Below, in pieces: positions 6,725 through 15,215 of a DNA stretch of 41,747 bases. Within the stretch, counting starts at the first letter, position 1. Each line of letters starts with the position of its first letter. The stretch lies in IMG/VR virus record IMGVR_UViG_3300015360_000084, positions 1 through 41,747 of that record. One strand, written 5' to 3'. Source of the DNA: a virus. The position numbers and the translations under genes are program-made. Below the pieces are notes generated by a model. That model did no database searches. It had not been told where the DNA came from and saw only the letters and a program-made list of their open reading frames with translations.

Positions 6725-6740
6725 GTTGTGAGCTCACAAC
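6725..6740. repeat. 16-bp perfect palindrome
   Basis: GTTGTGAGCTCACAAC lies between tRNA-Gly and tRNA-Val. Part of it (TTGTGAG) recurs at about 6610-6618. It could be an operator or a processing hairpin; no evidence decides. Confidence 0.5.
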
Positions 6741-6787
6741 CATCGTATGGGGGGACTAAGTACTAACGGTTCATTACGCCGTGCGAG

Positions 6788-6860
6788 TAGGCATGGAGGG
6801 AATCGAACCCCCGGTAGGTGCGATGTAAACGCACTGCTTTAGCCACTAAGCTACAGACCT
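6788..6860 (-). tRNA. tRNA-Val (anticodon TAC)
   Basis: Minus strand: acceptor AGGTCTG with CATGCCT (one C-T mismatch), anticodon stem GTGCG/CGCAC with loop TTTACAT (anticodon TAC), T-arm GGGGG-TTCGATT-CCCTC, discriminator A. Confidence 0.87.
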
Positions 6861-6865
6861 GTTTG

Positions 6866-6938
6866 TGTTCCCGACCGGACTCGAACCGATGACATTTTGG
6901 ATGTCGACCAAACGCTCTACCAACTGAGCTACGGGAAC
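6866..6938 (-). tRNA. tRNA-Val (anticodon GAC), unusual C33
   Basis: Minus strand: perfect acceptor GTTCCCG/CGGGAAC, D-arm GCTC/GAGC, anticodon stem TTTGG/CCAAA, loop TCGACAT giving anticodon GAC, T-arm ATCGG-TTCGAGT-CCGGT, discriminator A. Position 33 is C instead of the nearly universal U. Confidence 0.82.
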
Positions 6939-6946
6939 GTATAAAA

Positions 6947-6980
6947 GACGAAACCCGAACTTTTCAGCTCGGGTTTCGTC
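6947..6980 (-). terminator. hairpin before the tRNA cluster
   Basis: A 12-bp perfect stem GACGAAACCCGA/TCGGGTTTCGTC with a 10-base loop. On the minus strand it is followed by TTTTAT, so it may terminate transcription after the 7005 mini-ORF, or mark processing of the tRNA precursor. Confidence 0.5.
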
Positions 6981-7004
6981 GTTAATATCTTTACAGTTTT
7001 AACA

Positions 7005-7079
7005 TTACAAATCCGAGCCGGGATTTTTCCCCGCTTGTGCCTGACCGCCGACCACTTGTATGTTAGTTAATGTTTTCAT
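7005..7079 (-). CDS. possible 24-aa peptide
   Basis: ATG 7079 to TAA 7005, reading MKTLTNIQVVGGQAQAGKNP and four further residues. It is preceded by an A/T-rich stretch (CATATATAACAGTATAAC) and followed by a strong hairpin, so a short transcript is plausible. Nothing is recognised; coding is unproven. Confidence 0.3.
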   Translation of the reverse strand: MKTLTNIQVVGGQAQAGKNPGSDL

Positions 7080-7183
7080 TGTTAGTTATACTGTTATATA
7101 TGTAATTTGTTTAACCCGTTTTAATATTATACTGCAAATATACGCATTAATTTCACAACGCGGAAATATTTTTCCAATTATTT

Positions 7184-7456
7184 TCAAGTGCGCGCCGCGA
7201 TGTATTGCTGCCACTCGGTTTTCTGGGTCAGATTTGTATAGAGCCAGGGGTTGTCGTTCAGCCAGTTCTTGACGGTGCTTGCGACGCCGTCTGATAATTC
7301 CGACCACTCCTTGTTCGCGAACTCGTGATTAACCGAGCCTGATTCGGAGCCAAGGAACTTCTTGCGTTCTTCGGGCTTGTAGAACTGCCAGACGGCTTGC
7401 GCTACGTCTGTGTTCTGCTCGTTAATCTTCCTGAACTCGTTTATGGTAGTTATCAT
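7184..7456 (-). CDS. leader-bearing small protein
   Basis: A 90-residue protein if started at ATG 7456, giving the archetypal leader MITTINEFRKINE followed by QNTDVAQAVWQFYK. Another ATG 15 bases upstream would only add MNKKI. The body is helical and Trp-rich (WSELSDG, LNDNPWLY). No domain recognised. If the leader is a capsid-targeting sequence, processing after I-N-E leaves about 77 residues. Confidence 0.65.
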   Translation of the reverse strand: MITTINEFRKINEQNTDVAQAVWQFYKPEERKKFLGSESGSVNHEFANKEWSELSDGVASTVKNWLNDNPWLYTNLTQKTEWQQYIAART

Positions 7457-7484
7457 TATCTTTTTGTTCATTTATATTAACGCT

Positions 7485-7920
7485 CTAGTTAACCGAATAC
7501 GCATTTAATATCTTTTTGAATTTATCTACGTCCGCCAAGAAATTTGACTCGATGAATTGTGGTTCGCCCACATAACCACCGCCGTTTTTATCGATCAGTG
7601 ATTGATTAATACTCTCGACATCTGCGCCGTTTGCGTAATCGAAATTATCGTCGAGAAATCCTTCGTCCATTAAGAACTTCATATTATCTGCCAATTCAAA
7701 TAAATTCATCGCGTTGCTATAATTCGATGCGGCGTCTGAATTTTCGTTAGTCTTCTTTTTCGTTAGTCTTCTTTTTCTTGTCCTTGACAGACTTCGCAAT
7801 CTTGCGACGCTTGTTCAGTAAGTAGAAATCTGACTTGTCTACCTTGCCATCGTTGTTGATGTCTATGTCTTCCTTGCCAGTCTTGTCTAGCTTCTTGAAT
7901 TCGTTTATCTTCGTTATCAC
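7485..7920 (-). pseudogene. leader-bearing gene with Ca-binding loop, frameshifted by a 16-bp duplication
   Basis: GTG 7920 starts [15 protein letters not shown], then a perfect dockerin/EF-hand-type loop ([12 protein letters not shown]), then a Lys-rich stretch ending in an early TAA. The downstream frame from 7799 to 7485 encodes the rest (SDAASNYSNAMNLFELADN onward, ending AYSVN). A perfect 16-bp tandem duplication at 7745-7776 causes the shift: deleting one copy joins the two into one protein of about 139 residues. So this is a recently broken gene, a phase-variable gene or an assembly error. The calcium-loop role is inferred from sequence alone. Confidence 0.6.
7741..7776. repeat. 16-bp tandem duplication inside a gene
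   Basis: CGTTAGTCTTCTTTTT occurs at 7745-7760 and again at 7761-7776, with partial matches at both edges. Because 16 is not a multiple of 3, it shifts the reading frame of the gene at 7485-7920. Confidence 0.9.
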
Positions 7921-7932
7921 ATTAATTAATAG

Positions 7933-8370
7933 TTATTTTTTCAGGTTCTTCTTGAACTCTAATATAGATGTGATAATCTTGCGTTCTGTCGTAGGCGCGT
8001 TAGTAGTCCCGCCTGGATTCTCTATCGCTGCAATCTGGTCTCTCAATTCTGCTGCCTTCTCAAAATTCTGTGCCGCGAGAGCGACAGCCAATTGTGACTT
8101 AAGCGCGGCAAGACTGTCCCCTGTAGGTGTAGCAGACGTTGTCGGTGTCGCATCTTGCGGCGCCTGTTTTTCGACAAGGTCAAATTTGATATTCAGTGTT
8201 GCTAAACCGGCTCTGACAATCTCGATGTTTTCTTCGGTCTGGAATACGGTAATCATAACCCCGGGCAATGTCGTGAAACTAGGCTTCTTGCTTGGTGTCA
8301 CGTATTCGAATAATTTCCCAGAAACCACAGGATTGGGTCTAGTCGCGTATCTTAAAAATATTAATTCCAT
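7933..8370 (-). CDS. hypothetical protein with UVR-like motif
   Basis: A 145-residue protein. The N-terminal half (MELIFLRYATRPNPVV onward) is beta-rich, the middle is Thr/Pro/Ala-rich and probably flexible, and about residues 87-114 read LKSQLAVALAAQNFEKAAEL followed by RDQIAAIE, matching the UVR helical hairpin of UvrB/UvrC. In those proteins the motif mediates protein-protein contact; the phage role is unknown. A TTTTAATATATAA element lies 22 bases upstream. Confidence 0.6.
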   Translation of the reverse strand: MELIFLRYATRPNPVVSGKLFEYVTPSKKPSFTTLPGVMITVFQTEENIEIVRAGLATLNIKFDLVEKQAPQDATPTTSATPTGDSLAALKSQLAVALAAQNFEKAAELRDQIAAIENPGGTTNAPTTERKIITSILEFKKNLKK

Positions 8371-8392
8371 ATGTGTTCGTTATTATTTTTTA

Positions 8393-8406
8393 TTATATAT
8401 TAAAAT
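8393..8406 (-). promoter_or_regulatory. candidate phage promoter
   Basis: Minus strand ATTTTAATATATAA, 22 bases upstream of ATG 8370; the same motif as at 5202 and 6404. Confidence 0.45.
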
Positions 8407-8430
8407 ATTATTTAATATCTCGATCTGTAC

Positions 8431-8544
8431 TCATTTGTTAAACCCATTCGCTGGCACCACGCCGGGACACCTCATCCCTGGGTTCTCCTCGATTTCCTCA
8501 TGAGCTGCGCGTTCGCCGTAGTTATAACACTGAGGCCCGTTCAC
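8431..8544 (-). CDS. small Cys-containing ORF in frame after a stop
   Basis: GTG 8544 to TGA 8431 gives 37 residues (MNGPQCYNYGERAAHEEIEE, then a PGMRCPGVV segment). The frame is the same as the gene ending at 8548, separated only by TAA and one codon. It could be a small gene or the severed C-terminus of that protein. The codons look coding (G/C-rich third positions). No family recognised. Confidence 0.45.
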   Translation of the reverse strand: MNGPQCYNYGERAAHEEIEENPGMRCPGVVPANGFNK

Positions 8545-8547
8545 CGC

Positions 8548-9186
8548 TTATTCTGTGAGAGTTGCAAACTCCATGAAGCTGTTGCCGGCGTCTTTGTCGT
8601 ACTTGAATTTCACGTTCTTGCCGACGTTCGCCTTGAACATATCCGTGTCCTTGCCGCGTATGCAATATTTCTTGCCCATGAAATCAAAGCCCATGCACGT
8701 GTCGCCTATTATGGGGCCCAGTTGCACTTCGTACCAGTCTTCTACAGGCGGCACTGTGACCACCATGATGTTGTGCTGTTCGTTTACTACCGCCTCGCCA
8801 ACGCCCATGAATTTATTGATTATCTTGACTCCGTTTTTCGTCACATCGCCAGCGACGTGGCCGTTATCGTAAAGGTATGAAGTGTATTTCTTGAGTATGT
8901 TGAATAAGTCGTCTTTGTTCATTGCCGCTTCGTTTATCACGACATCCTTCACCGACTGTATATTGTCGCCATAGTCTCCGTCGACAGGGGCGTTGCCCAA
9001 GTTGAACTTCCTTCCAATCCGGAAATAGTCTTTTATCTCGGCGTCTGTAAGATGTGCGGCCATGCTAGTATTTACCTTCGTGCCGTCACTGTATTCGACG
9101 GTCACGCTTCTAAGCTCGGTTGGAGCTTCTGTCGATTCGTTCACACGGTTTCGGACTTTGTCTAAATAATGTTTAAATTGATTCAT
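8548..9186 (-). CDS. leader-bearing protein
   Basis: A 212-residue protein starting MNQFKHYLDKVRNRVNESTE. The leader resembles that of the 4883 gene and ends in VNE, fitting a prohead-protease site. The body is mixed alpha/beta with Gly/Asp turns; a strand-rich segment (NIMVVTVPPVEDWYEVQLGP) lies near residue 139. No enzyme motif recognised. After the stop, 38 more codons remain open in frame (see the 8431 entry). Head-packaged status is inference. Confidence 0.65.
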   Translation of the reverse strand: MNQFKHYLDKVRNRVNESTEAPTELRSVTVEYSDGTKVNTSMAAHLTDAEIKDYFRIGRKFNLGNAPVDGDYGDNIQSVKDVVINEAAMNKDDLFNILKKYTSYLYDNGHVAGDVTKNGVKIINKFMGVGEAVVNEQHNIMVVTVPPVEDWYEVQLGPIIGDTCMGFDFMGKKYCIRGKDTDMFKANVGKNVKFKYDKDAGNSFMEFATLTE

Positions 9187-9203
9187 ACGTTTTATTTATA
9201 TTT

Positions 9204-10316
9204 TTAGTTGTGCGTTATGTATTTGAATACGACCTTGTCACCGACTGGGTCTAACTGGTAACCCGCACTAGAACCAAACCACAACAGTATATCTCCCTGT
9301 TTTATGTTGCCCCATTTCTTTGGTTGTCTTATCGATGTGACGGTGCCGACGACTGGCGCAGACACGGTCAGCGTATTACCAGTCACATTTGTTATGTTCA
9401 GACATTTTATTATTCCATTATCTACGATGATCAGGGAATCAGTATTGGTCAAATCGTGCGTGCCTGATATAACAATTGTTCCACCTATTGCTGACACGAA
9501 TGTGTATTGCTTAGCAAAAAGACCATCCCAATATGGTGTGAGAAAAGATGTAGCATTGCATCCGTCTCCTATTATTGTGTCAATTCCATTGACTTTGACT
9601 TCGACACAGACATTCCCTGCAGGTACGTCATCGAGTGGCGATATGCCTGTATACTGCCCGTCCGTCGTGGTTAGCACCGGAGATTCTATTTTGAAATCTT
9701 TGCTCAATGCCCAGTTGAGTTCAAGCCACGCGAGCCCGCCCCATTTGATAAGCATATTTGCATTGACATCGACGTTGGTAAACATTCCAGATTTTGGTGC
9801 TACGACAATCCACCCGCCGTTTGTTGTCCCGCGTGTTACCGCGTCCCAATAGTGTAATATTGAATTGGCTGGCACCGTAATCACACTGGGCGAATCTGCA
9901 ATGACGTCATATACTGTAGTGAGCGATATTGCGGATTTTGCTATATATCGTTCGCTGTCGCCGGGTGTGGGCGGTAGAATATTCACGAAATCGCGTACGC
10001 TATCTTGCCAATCCCCGAAATTAAATGCCACGTTGCTTATCGGGCCTGGCCCTGGTATGACGCCCAGATTATTAGACAATAATATAAGGTTGTTTCTGAG
10101 TATGACATGCGCGTCTTCTGATTCATCCGCAGATGAGAAATTCAGTGTCAATGTGTTTGACTCGCCTCGTTGCTTGATAAATATATTAACGCCATTCTGT
10201 ATTGTTGTGCAAGATGGGTCTTTTATCATGTGCACGACCAGCGCATTCGTATTACGGATTTTCAAATTCTTGTCATTAGAATTTAACGGCACAATGAAAT
10301 TTAATTTACTGAACAT
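9204..10316 (-). CDS. tail-fibre/structural protein, DUF2793-like segment
   Basis: A 370-residue, beta-rich protein with many Asn/Thr/Gly/Val residues, typical of phage fibres. Residues about 115-200 (GDSERYIAKS, ILHYWDAVTR, GGWIVVAPKSGMFTNV) follow the pattern of the DUF2793 domain found at the ends of phage tail proteins. The last third has TIVISGTHDLTNTDSLIIVD, a beta-helix-like turn pattern. It starts one base after the stop of the Ig-repeat protein upstream, so the two are co-expressed, probably as parts of a receptor-binding structure. Confidence 0.65.
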   Translation of the reverse strand: MFSKLNFIVPLNSNDKNLKIRNTNALVVHMIKDPSCTTIQNGVNIFIKQRGESNTLTLNFSSADESEDAHVILRNNLILLSNNLGVIPGPGPISNVAFNFGDWQDSVRDFVNILPPTPGDSERYIAKSAISLTTVYDVIADSPSVITVPANSILHYWDAVTRGTTNGGWIVVAPKSGMFTNVDVNANMLIKWGGLAWLELNWALSKDFKIESPVLTTTDGQYTGISPLDDVPAGNVCVEVKVNGIDTIIGDGCNATSFLTPYWDGLFAKQYTFVSAIGGTIVISGTHDLTNTDSLIIVDNGIIKCLNITNVTGNTLTVSAPVVGTVTSIRQPKKWGNIKQGDILLWFGSSAGYQLDPVGDKVVFKYITHN

Positions 10317-10317
10317 A

Positions 10318-12012
10318 TTATGGATTAACAGTTAATGCTATATTTTTTATTGTCGTATTAGACGCAGTGTCTATTGCAGTAATATTTATCGTATACACTC
10401 CGGGACTAATTATGTTCGCAGTCGGCGCCAATAATATGTTAGTCATTATAATATTTGCAGGCGTCAACAGGATTATCCCGTCAATATCATCGGTCACACT
10501 GGCGACAAACAGATTGATTGCGTTAGTTGCAGTAAATGCACCGACGCCTGAACCATAATTAACAGACAACGAGATTGTTGCGGTCAATGCTGGCAATGTT
10601 ACGCTGCCTGTAAAATTAATCTGTGGTGCAGTGTTAATCAACGGGTCATTCACGCGTAATGATAATGTACGGATTGTTGTATTGGCTGCAGCATCGGACA
10701 CTGTGAATCTTATGGTATAATCGCCTTCCGATGGTATAGTGGGCACGGTCACACCGTATGCGTCTTTGAAAACAACGGCGACACTCGCCAATGGTATCAT
10801 ACCATCAATATCATCGATTATATTGGTTATACATAAAATTCTGGCGTCATTCGCAGTAAATCCTGTCGGGTACGCATTGATATTTATCGGGTTGACTGTC
10901 AGTACACTGACGTTACCCGTGAAATTAATTACCGGCGGCAGTGTGTCTACAATTATAGCATGCACATCTAGATTCAATACGAGATTTGTTATGTTGCCGG
11001 CAATATCAACCACTTTTATTTCGGCTGTGTATAATCCAGCTGTGAGTATAGTATTTATATATGCTGTTCCCTGTTTAAATAAAATATTATTAGGCAATGT
11101 CAACATGGCGCCATCTCTATTGTCCACGACACTTAATATTGCAGCGTTTATGACGTCCTGTTTTGTTATAGTAGACAGTGCATACAATGACAGATCGAAA
11201 TCTATTGTAGAAGTGATAGTGTTTACCCTATTGGCGTATGTTACAACCGGCGGAACTAAATCTAAGGACTGCGGTAGTGCTCTGGTCGACGGGTCTAACA
11301 GCACCCAGTTTATCGCAGATAACGCCTGTAACGTGTCTGCGGGCGTTAAGAAATCTAATACGATATTGTTTTCAGAACTCTCGTCTAGTATTATACGATT
11401 CTTGCCCGGAACTCTCGATATGTTGATTATATCTATTATGTCGACTGTTCCTGCGAGTACGCCGTCTTTGTTGAAGAACGCTAGAATTTGTGAGTTGGTT
11501 TCGTTATAAGTATGCACCTTATCAAAAGTCAACCCGTCTAAATATAAGAACGCAGTATTATCATTCAGATAATCGTTTGCTAGCGCCGACACCAATACGT
11601 CTAATTGTACAGCGCAGTCAGCATTAGGGTTATCTATTAAGATTGGAGGTATGGGATTGTTGCTCGTGCCTGTCAATGTCATAACATTTGTGAATGACCA
11701 TTTGGCGTCGCCGCTCGACTGGAATTTCCATTTCAGATAATTCAAATCCGTATTGACACCACAATACGTTGGTTTTATTGTTATGAATGTCGTTTTAATG
11801 CCCAACATGGGAAAAGACAGAACAAAGTCTGTTTGTCCTTTTGGTATTTGTACACTTATCCTTTGATATTGTTCGTAATTAATTTTTATACTACACAAAG
11901 GTAACGAATTTACTTTATTTGCCCCACTAATTACCGCAATATCGGTATTGTAGTATTTCAGGTATTTTAGTGACGGTTGGAATATACTGTTCGAATTTAC
12001 AAAAGTTGTCAT
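10318..12012 (-). CDS. Ig-like repeat adhesin/tail protein
   Basis: A 564-residue, beta-rich protein. At least three Ig-like repeats are visible, each starting with a proline/valine signature: LVPPVVTYANRVN (about 254), DTLPPVINFTGNVS (about 357) and NTAPQINFTGSV (about 463). Each is followed by sequence ending like VxDxAxNTTIxxLxLxV (for example SDAAANTTIRTLSLRV). This is the HYR/DUF5011-type domain common in Bacteroidota surface proteins and phage fibres. The N-terminal 250 residues probably attach to the virion. A role in binding host glycans is inference from the family. Confidence 0.65.
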   Translation of the reverse strand: MTTFVNSNSIFQPSLKYLKYYNTDIAVISGANKVNSLPLCSIKINYEQYQRISVQIPKGQTDFVLSFPMLGIKTTFITIKPTYCGVNTDLNYLKWKFQSSGDAKWSFTNVMTLTGTSNNPIPPILIDNPNADCAVQLDVLVSALANDYLNDNTAFLYLDGLTFDKVHTYNETNSQILAFFNKDGVLAGTVDIIDIINISRVPGKNRIILDESSENNIVLDFLTPADTLQALSAINWVLLDPSTRALPQSLDLVPPVVTYANRVNTITSTIDFDLSLYALSTITKQDVINAAILSVVDNRDGAMLTLPNNILFKQGTAYINTILTAGLYTAEIKVVDIAGNITNLVLNLDVHAIIVDTLPPVINFTGNVSVLTVNPININAYPTGFTANDARILCITNIIDDIDGMIPLASVAVVFKDAYGVTVPTIPSEGDYTIRFTVSDAAANTTIRTLSLRVNDPLINTAPQINFTGSVTLPALTATISLSVNYGSGVGAFTATNAINLFVASVTDDIDGIILLTPANIIMTNILLAPTANIISPGVYTINITAIDTASNTTIKNIALTVNP

Positions 12013-12081
12013 ATTTTATTTATATATTTTTAATTCACAATTATGAATTTAATCTACCAATTTTATAATATATATTAATGT

Positions 12082-14352
12082 ATGACAAGTAATTTCTCTA
12101 TTAATCGAATATTTGAAGAAAATATGTTCATTAATTTCAGTATTGATGGCGGGACATTCATGACTAGTGGCCAGACGTTCGTGATCCAACATTTCCCGGC
12201 CATACAAAATATGACGAATTTAACCAAATGGGACCATGCCGTCGTAAATGCAAATGCTGGCAATTACCTGAATGTTGATTATCGTTGGAGTTTTGACACT
12301 TTGACATGGACTCCGTGGGTTTCGATGCCGAATAATTTTAGTAATTTCCTGAACCCCAACACAAACCCCAATATATGGTTACAGGTGAGATACACGTATG
12401 TGACAGACGGCACGAGACAAGTAAAACTCAAAGAACTGAATATCGAGGGTGACAGAAAAATTGCAGAAATATTTCAGCCTGTCGTGATAACCGGGAATGC
12501 TCCAGTGATATACTCAAACCAAGACACGTACAAGGTGTTCACGTTACAAGACTTCAAGATATTCCTCTCATCTGGGAATCTCGTCGACCTGACAGTAAAT
12601 TTCAGGTTTACTCAGACACAGGGCCGGATATGGTCACCGTGGACACCGCTGACTACAAAGAACCTACAGAAGACCAAGGTCGAAAGATTAAAATTTTGCA
12701 ATTTTCAGTTCGCGTTTCAGAACACCGGCGTCGGCGCTATCGGGTTATACGACCTCGAGCTTATTGGCGAATTTCAAAACACGACGGCGAACTATAAGAC
12801 ATCGGCCAAGATGGGTTTGAAATCGCAGTGCAACCCGTTGGCAATCAAGCCAGCACCAACAGGTCCTTGCATTGAAGATTGCATAACTACCGCGGGAAGC
12901 GTCAGTGGCGTGAATTGCATACCGTGCTCCGAGAGCATCACGCCTTGGAATGCAGACATAGACTCATGCTCGGTTTGCGCGGGCTCTGATTTCGTACAGA
13001 TTAACGACACGAAGTTGTGGGCATCACAGATAAACCTATATTCACAATTGAATGACTTCGCGTCGAAGACCAATTCATGGAAGTGCACATACCTATTGAC
13101 CGACCCTGACGGGAAGGGCATCGACCACATATTACACGAACAGCAGATACACAACGTCATATCCATGAAGGACATGAACATCATGATTCCTGACAACCAG
13201 TTTCCGGTAGACAACATGAATTTCGCAGGATTTGACTTAGACCTTATACAGAGTTTCGAGATACACATATTGAAAGACGGTTTCAAATCTACGTTCGGCG
13301 TCGAGTTCAGGCCAAGCAGGAGAGACATCGTGTACTTGTGCGACATCAACCAGCTGTGGGAGGTGGAACAGATGTTCCCGAAGCGCGGGTTCATGAATGC
13401 AGAAGTGTACTACAGAGTGCTCATGAAGAAATACAACGAGAAGTCTTCTCGACAGTATGCCACGACCACAGATGGTCAGACAGCAAAGAATTTCGTCACA
13501 GAACTTACTAAGTACACCACGCTCGACAATCTGTTCGGCATAAATGTAGACGATGAAATAAAGAAGAACACCAAGAATAAAAACAATAAGACAGTGGAGA
13601 ACCCGTCGCAGCAATACACTAACACGTCAATATTGACAATAAGAAAGGCAATGACGTCAGCAGTCATAAAGAAAGAGCCGGTTTGGAACGCATCTCTCAC
13701 CGTCATTAAATCGGTTTACGAAATGCAGGTCAAATCGAAAGGCGTCAAGCACGTGCAGTATAACACAACTGACAGGGTCTTAGGCAAGGGAGATAACAGG
13801 GCTTTCAGTTTCTGGTTGAAGACTTCGGCCTATGACCCGACTTGGGACTGGACGTTGTTGAGCAATTACGATTATGTTGCGAATACCGGGTACAAGATAA
13901 GCATATTCCAGGGCGCATTGACATTCACGTTCAACAGCAACTCGTGGCAGATTCCTTTGATGGGGTTCAATAAAGATGTATGGTACTCGTTCCTGATAAA
14001 TGTGGACCAGGTGCAACAGAAACTAGAGCTGTCAGTCTACAATAGACAGACAGAACTTGGCGAGACGTTACAGAACAGCCAATTGGTACTGTTCAACAAG
14101 ATGATATTCGACATAGCGCCGGGCCAGTTCTCTCACAATGACGAGATATTCATCGGCGGAATAGACACATTCTCTAGTTCCGGTAATAGCCACAATTGGT
14201 ACATGTCAAATATACGGATATACAACCAGGTAATAGACAAGACCGCCAGACACGTCGTACTAAACGAGAACGTAGTCACCGACGCGAACTTGACGATATT
14301 GGTAGACAATGCAGAGGCGGTTCTCGCGTTACCAGACTACGGAAATATATAA
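12082..14352 (+). CDS. large structural/tail protein with C-terminal LamG-like domain
   Basis: A 756-residue protein. The N-terminal part has repeated Trp-containing beta segments (WSFDTLTWTPWVSMPNN, GRIWSPWTPL). A Cys-rich linker follows at about 262-300 (GPCIEDCITT, NCIPCSES, SCSVCAG). Residues about 565-740 form a concanavalin/LamG-like sandwich (AFSFWLKTSAYDPTWDWTLL, EIFIGGIDTF, WYMSNIRIYNQVI). LamG domains bind carbohydrate, so receptor binding is plausible. It is divergently oriented to the Ig-repeat gene; a terminator follows at 14356. Baseplate/tail location is inference. Confidence 0.65.
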   Translation: MTSNFSINRIFEENMFINFSIDGGTFMTSGQTFVIQHFPAIQNMTNLTKWDHAVVNANAGNYLNVDYRWSFDTLTWTPWVSMPNNFSNFLNPNTNPNIWLQVRYTYVTDGTRQVKLKELNIEGDRKIAEIFQPVVITGNAPVIYSNQDTYKVFTLQDFKIFLSSGNLVDLTVNFRFTQTQGRIWSPWTPLTTKNLQKTKVERLKFCNFQFAFQNTGVGAIGLYDLELIGEFQNTTANYKTSAKMGLKSQCNPLAIKPAPTGPCIEDCITTAGSVSGVNCIPCSESITPWNADIDSCSVCAGSDFVQINDTKLWASQINLYSQLNDFASKTNSWKCTYLLTDPDGKGIDHILHEQQIHNVISMKDMNIMIPDNQFPVDNMNFAGFDLDLIQSFEIHILKDGFKSTFGVEFRPSRRDIVYLCDINQLWEVEQMFPKRGFMNAEVYYRVLMKKYNEKSSRQYATTTDGQTAKNFVTELTKYTTLDNLFGINVDDEIKKNTKNKNNKTVENPSQQYTNTSILTIRKAMTSAVIKKEPVWNASLTVIKSVYEMQVKSKGVKHVQYNTTDRVLGKGDNRAFSFWLKTSAYDPTWDWTLLSNYDYVANTGYKISIFQGALTFTFNSNSWQIPLMGFNKDVWYSFLINVDQVQQKLELSVYNRQTELGETLQNSQLVLFNKMIFDIAPGQFSHNDEIFIGGIDTFSSSGNSHNWYMSNIRIYNQVIDKTARHVVLNENVVTDANLTILVDNAEAVLALPDYGNI

Positions 14353-14355
14353 AAT

Positions 14356-14381
14356 AAAACCAGAACGCACGTTCTGGTTTT
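14356..14381 (+). terminator. intrinsic terminator
   Basis: An 11-bp stem AAAACCAGAAC/GTTCTGGTTTT with loop GCAC, followed by T residues, directly after the 12082 gene. Confidence 0.8.
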
Positions 14382-14425
14382 TAAATTAATATGTAAATAC
14401 GCATAATTGTAAAAACGAATTAGAA

Positions 14426-14827
14426 ATGTTAAAAGTCAAAACAAAATTAGACAAAAGCAGAATTGCAGGGATTGGCATTTTTGCTGACCAATTTATACCG
14501 AAGGATTCAATACTCTGGGAATACACTCCCAGTCACGACAAGGAATATACACAGGAAGAATTCGATAAGGCCGAAGGCTTAGATAGAGAGTTTCTTCAGA
14601 CTTATTGTTTTCGTTTTACTGATAAATTCTTCTTGTGTGTTGATAACTCGCGTTTCTTCAACCACTCGGATACGCCGAATTGCTACTCGTCAGATTTCAA
14701 CGAGAACAGTTTGGGTTACACCAAGGCCTTGCGCGATATTAATATCGGCGAAGAGCTGACGGACGATTATCTGGGTTTCGGGTTTAACGAAGCCGACAAG
14801 AAATGGAATACACAAATTAAAAAATAA
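14426..14827 (+). CDS. SET-domain protein lysine methyltransferase
   Basis: A 133-residue protein made almost entirely of a SET domain, like viral vSET. Visible motifs are GIGIFADQFIPKDSILWEY (AdoMet-binding start, residues 15-33), RFFNHSDTPNC (76-86, the conserved NHSxxPNC cofactor/catalytic motif), TKALRDINIGEEL, and the catalytic-Tyr region EELTDDYL (109-116). SET proteins transfer methyl groups from AdoMet to lysine side chains. The target, phage or host, is unknown; a ribosomal or DNA-binding protein is a guess. Its stop is followed immediately by the next ATG. Confidence 0.85.
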   Translation: MLKVKTKLDKSRIAGIGIFADQFIPKDSILWEYTPSHDKEYTQEEFDKAEGLDREFLQTYCFRFTDKFFLCVDNSRFFNHSDTPNCYSSDFNENSLGYTKALRDINIGEELTDDYLGFGFNEADKKWNTQIKK

Positions 14828-15118
14828 ATGAGCGATTTCAGACGGGTTCCCCGGAAACTAAAGAAACAGATACCAGTCGGTGTCTATTGTTATAAACAGA
14901 CGAGCGGTTTCAAGAAATTGAAAGACGGACGTCTCGGATATACTATAGAGCCATGCGTGTTTTACAAGAATGTGCAATGTAAGGACAAGCCAGAAAAACT
15001 CCAAGACGAAATTGATAGAGAATACCCGGAAGAATGGATTGGCTGGTGTAAGCTCATAAAGCACGGCGTAGACGACCAGTGCAAATCGTGCGGTCTGAGA
15101 TACGGCAAGATGAAATAA
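14828..15118 (+). CDS. Cys-rich phage protein, possible zinc binding
   Basis: A 96-residue protein starting right after the SET gene stop. The pattern IPVGVYCYKQTS, then PCVFYKNVQCK, then GWCKLIKHG and DQCKSCGLRYG matches a widespread short phage protein of unknown role (IPxGxYCY...DQCKxCG). Five or more cysteines suggest a zinc site. It is co-transcribed with the SET gene, but no functional link is shown. Confidence 0.6.
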   Translation: MSDFRRVPRKLKKQIPVGVYCYKQTSGFKKLKDGRLGYTIEPCVFYKNVQCKDKPEKLQDEIDREYPEEWIGWCKLIKHGVDDQCKSCGLRYGKMK

Positions 15119-15215
15119 CGGATGGCATAACGCATATATTTAAACAACCGCATACAAACGGCATATAAATTGTATAACTTAACACAAAATAATAAATAAT
15201 AAATAAATAATAACT

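Noticed and set aside
6555-6743. 62-codon minus-strand ORF across tRNA-Gly
   Set aside because: It runs through a well-formed tRNA gene.
10739-11509. 256-codon plus-strand ORF inside the Ig-repeat gene
   Set aside because: It is antisense to a gene with clear domain repeats and shows no domain of its own.
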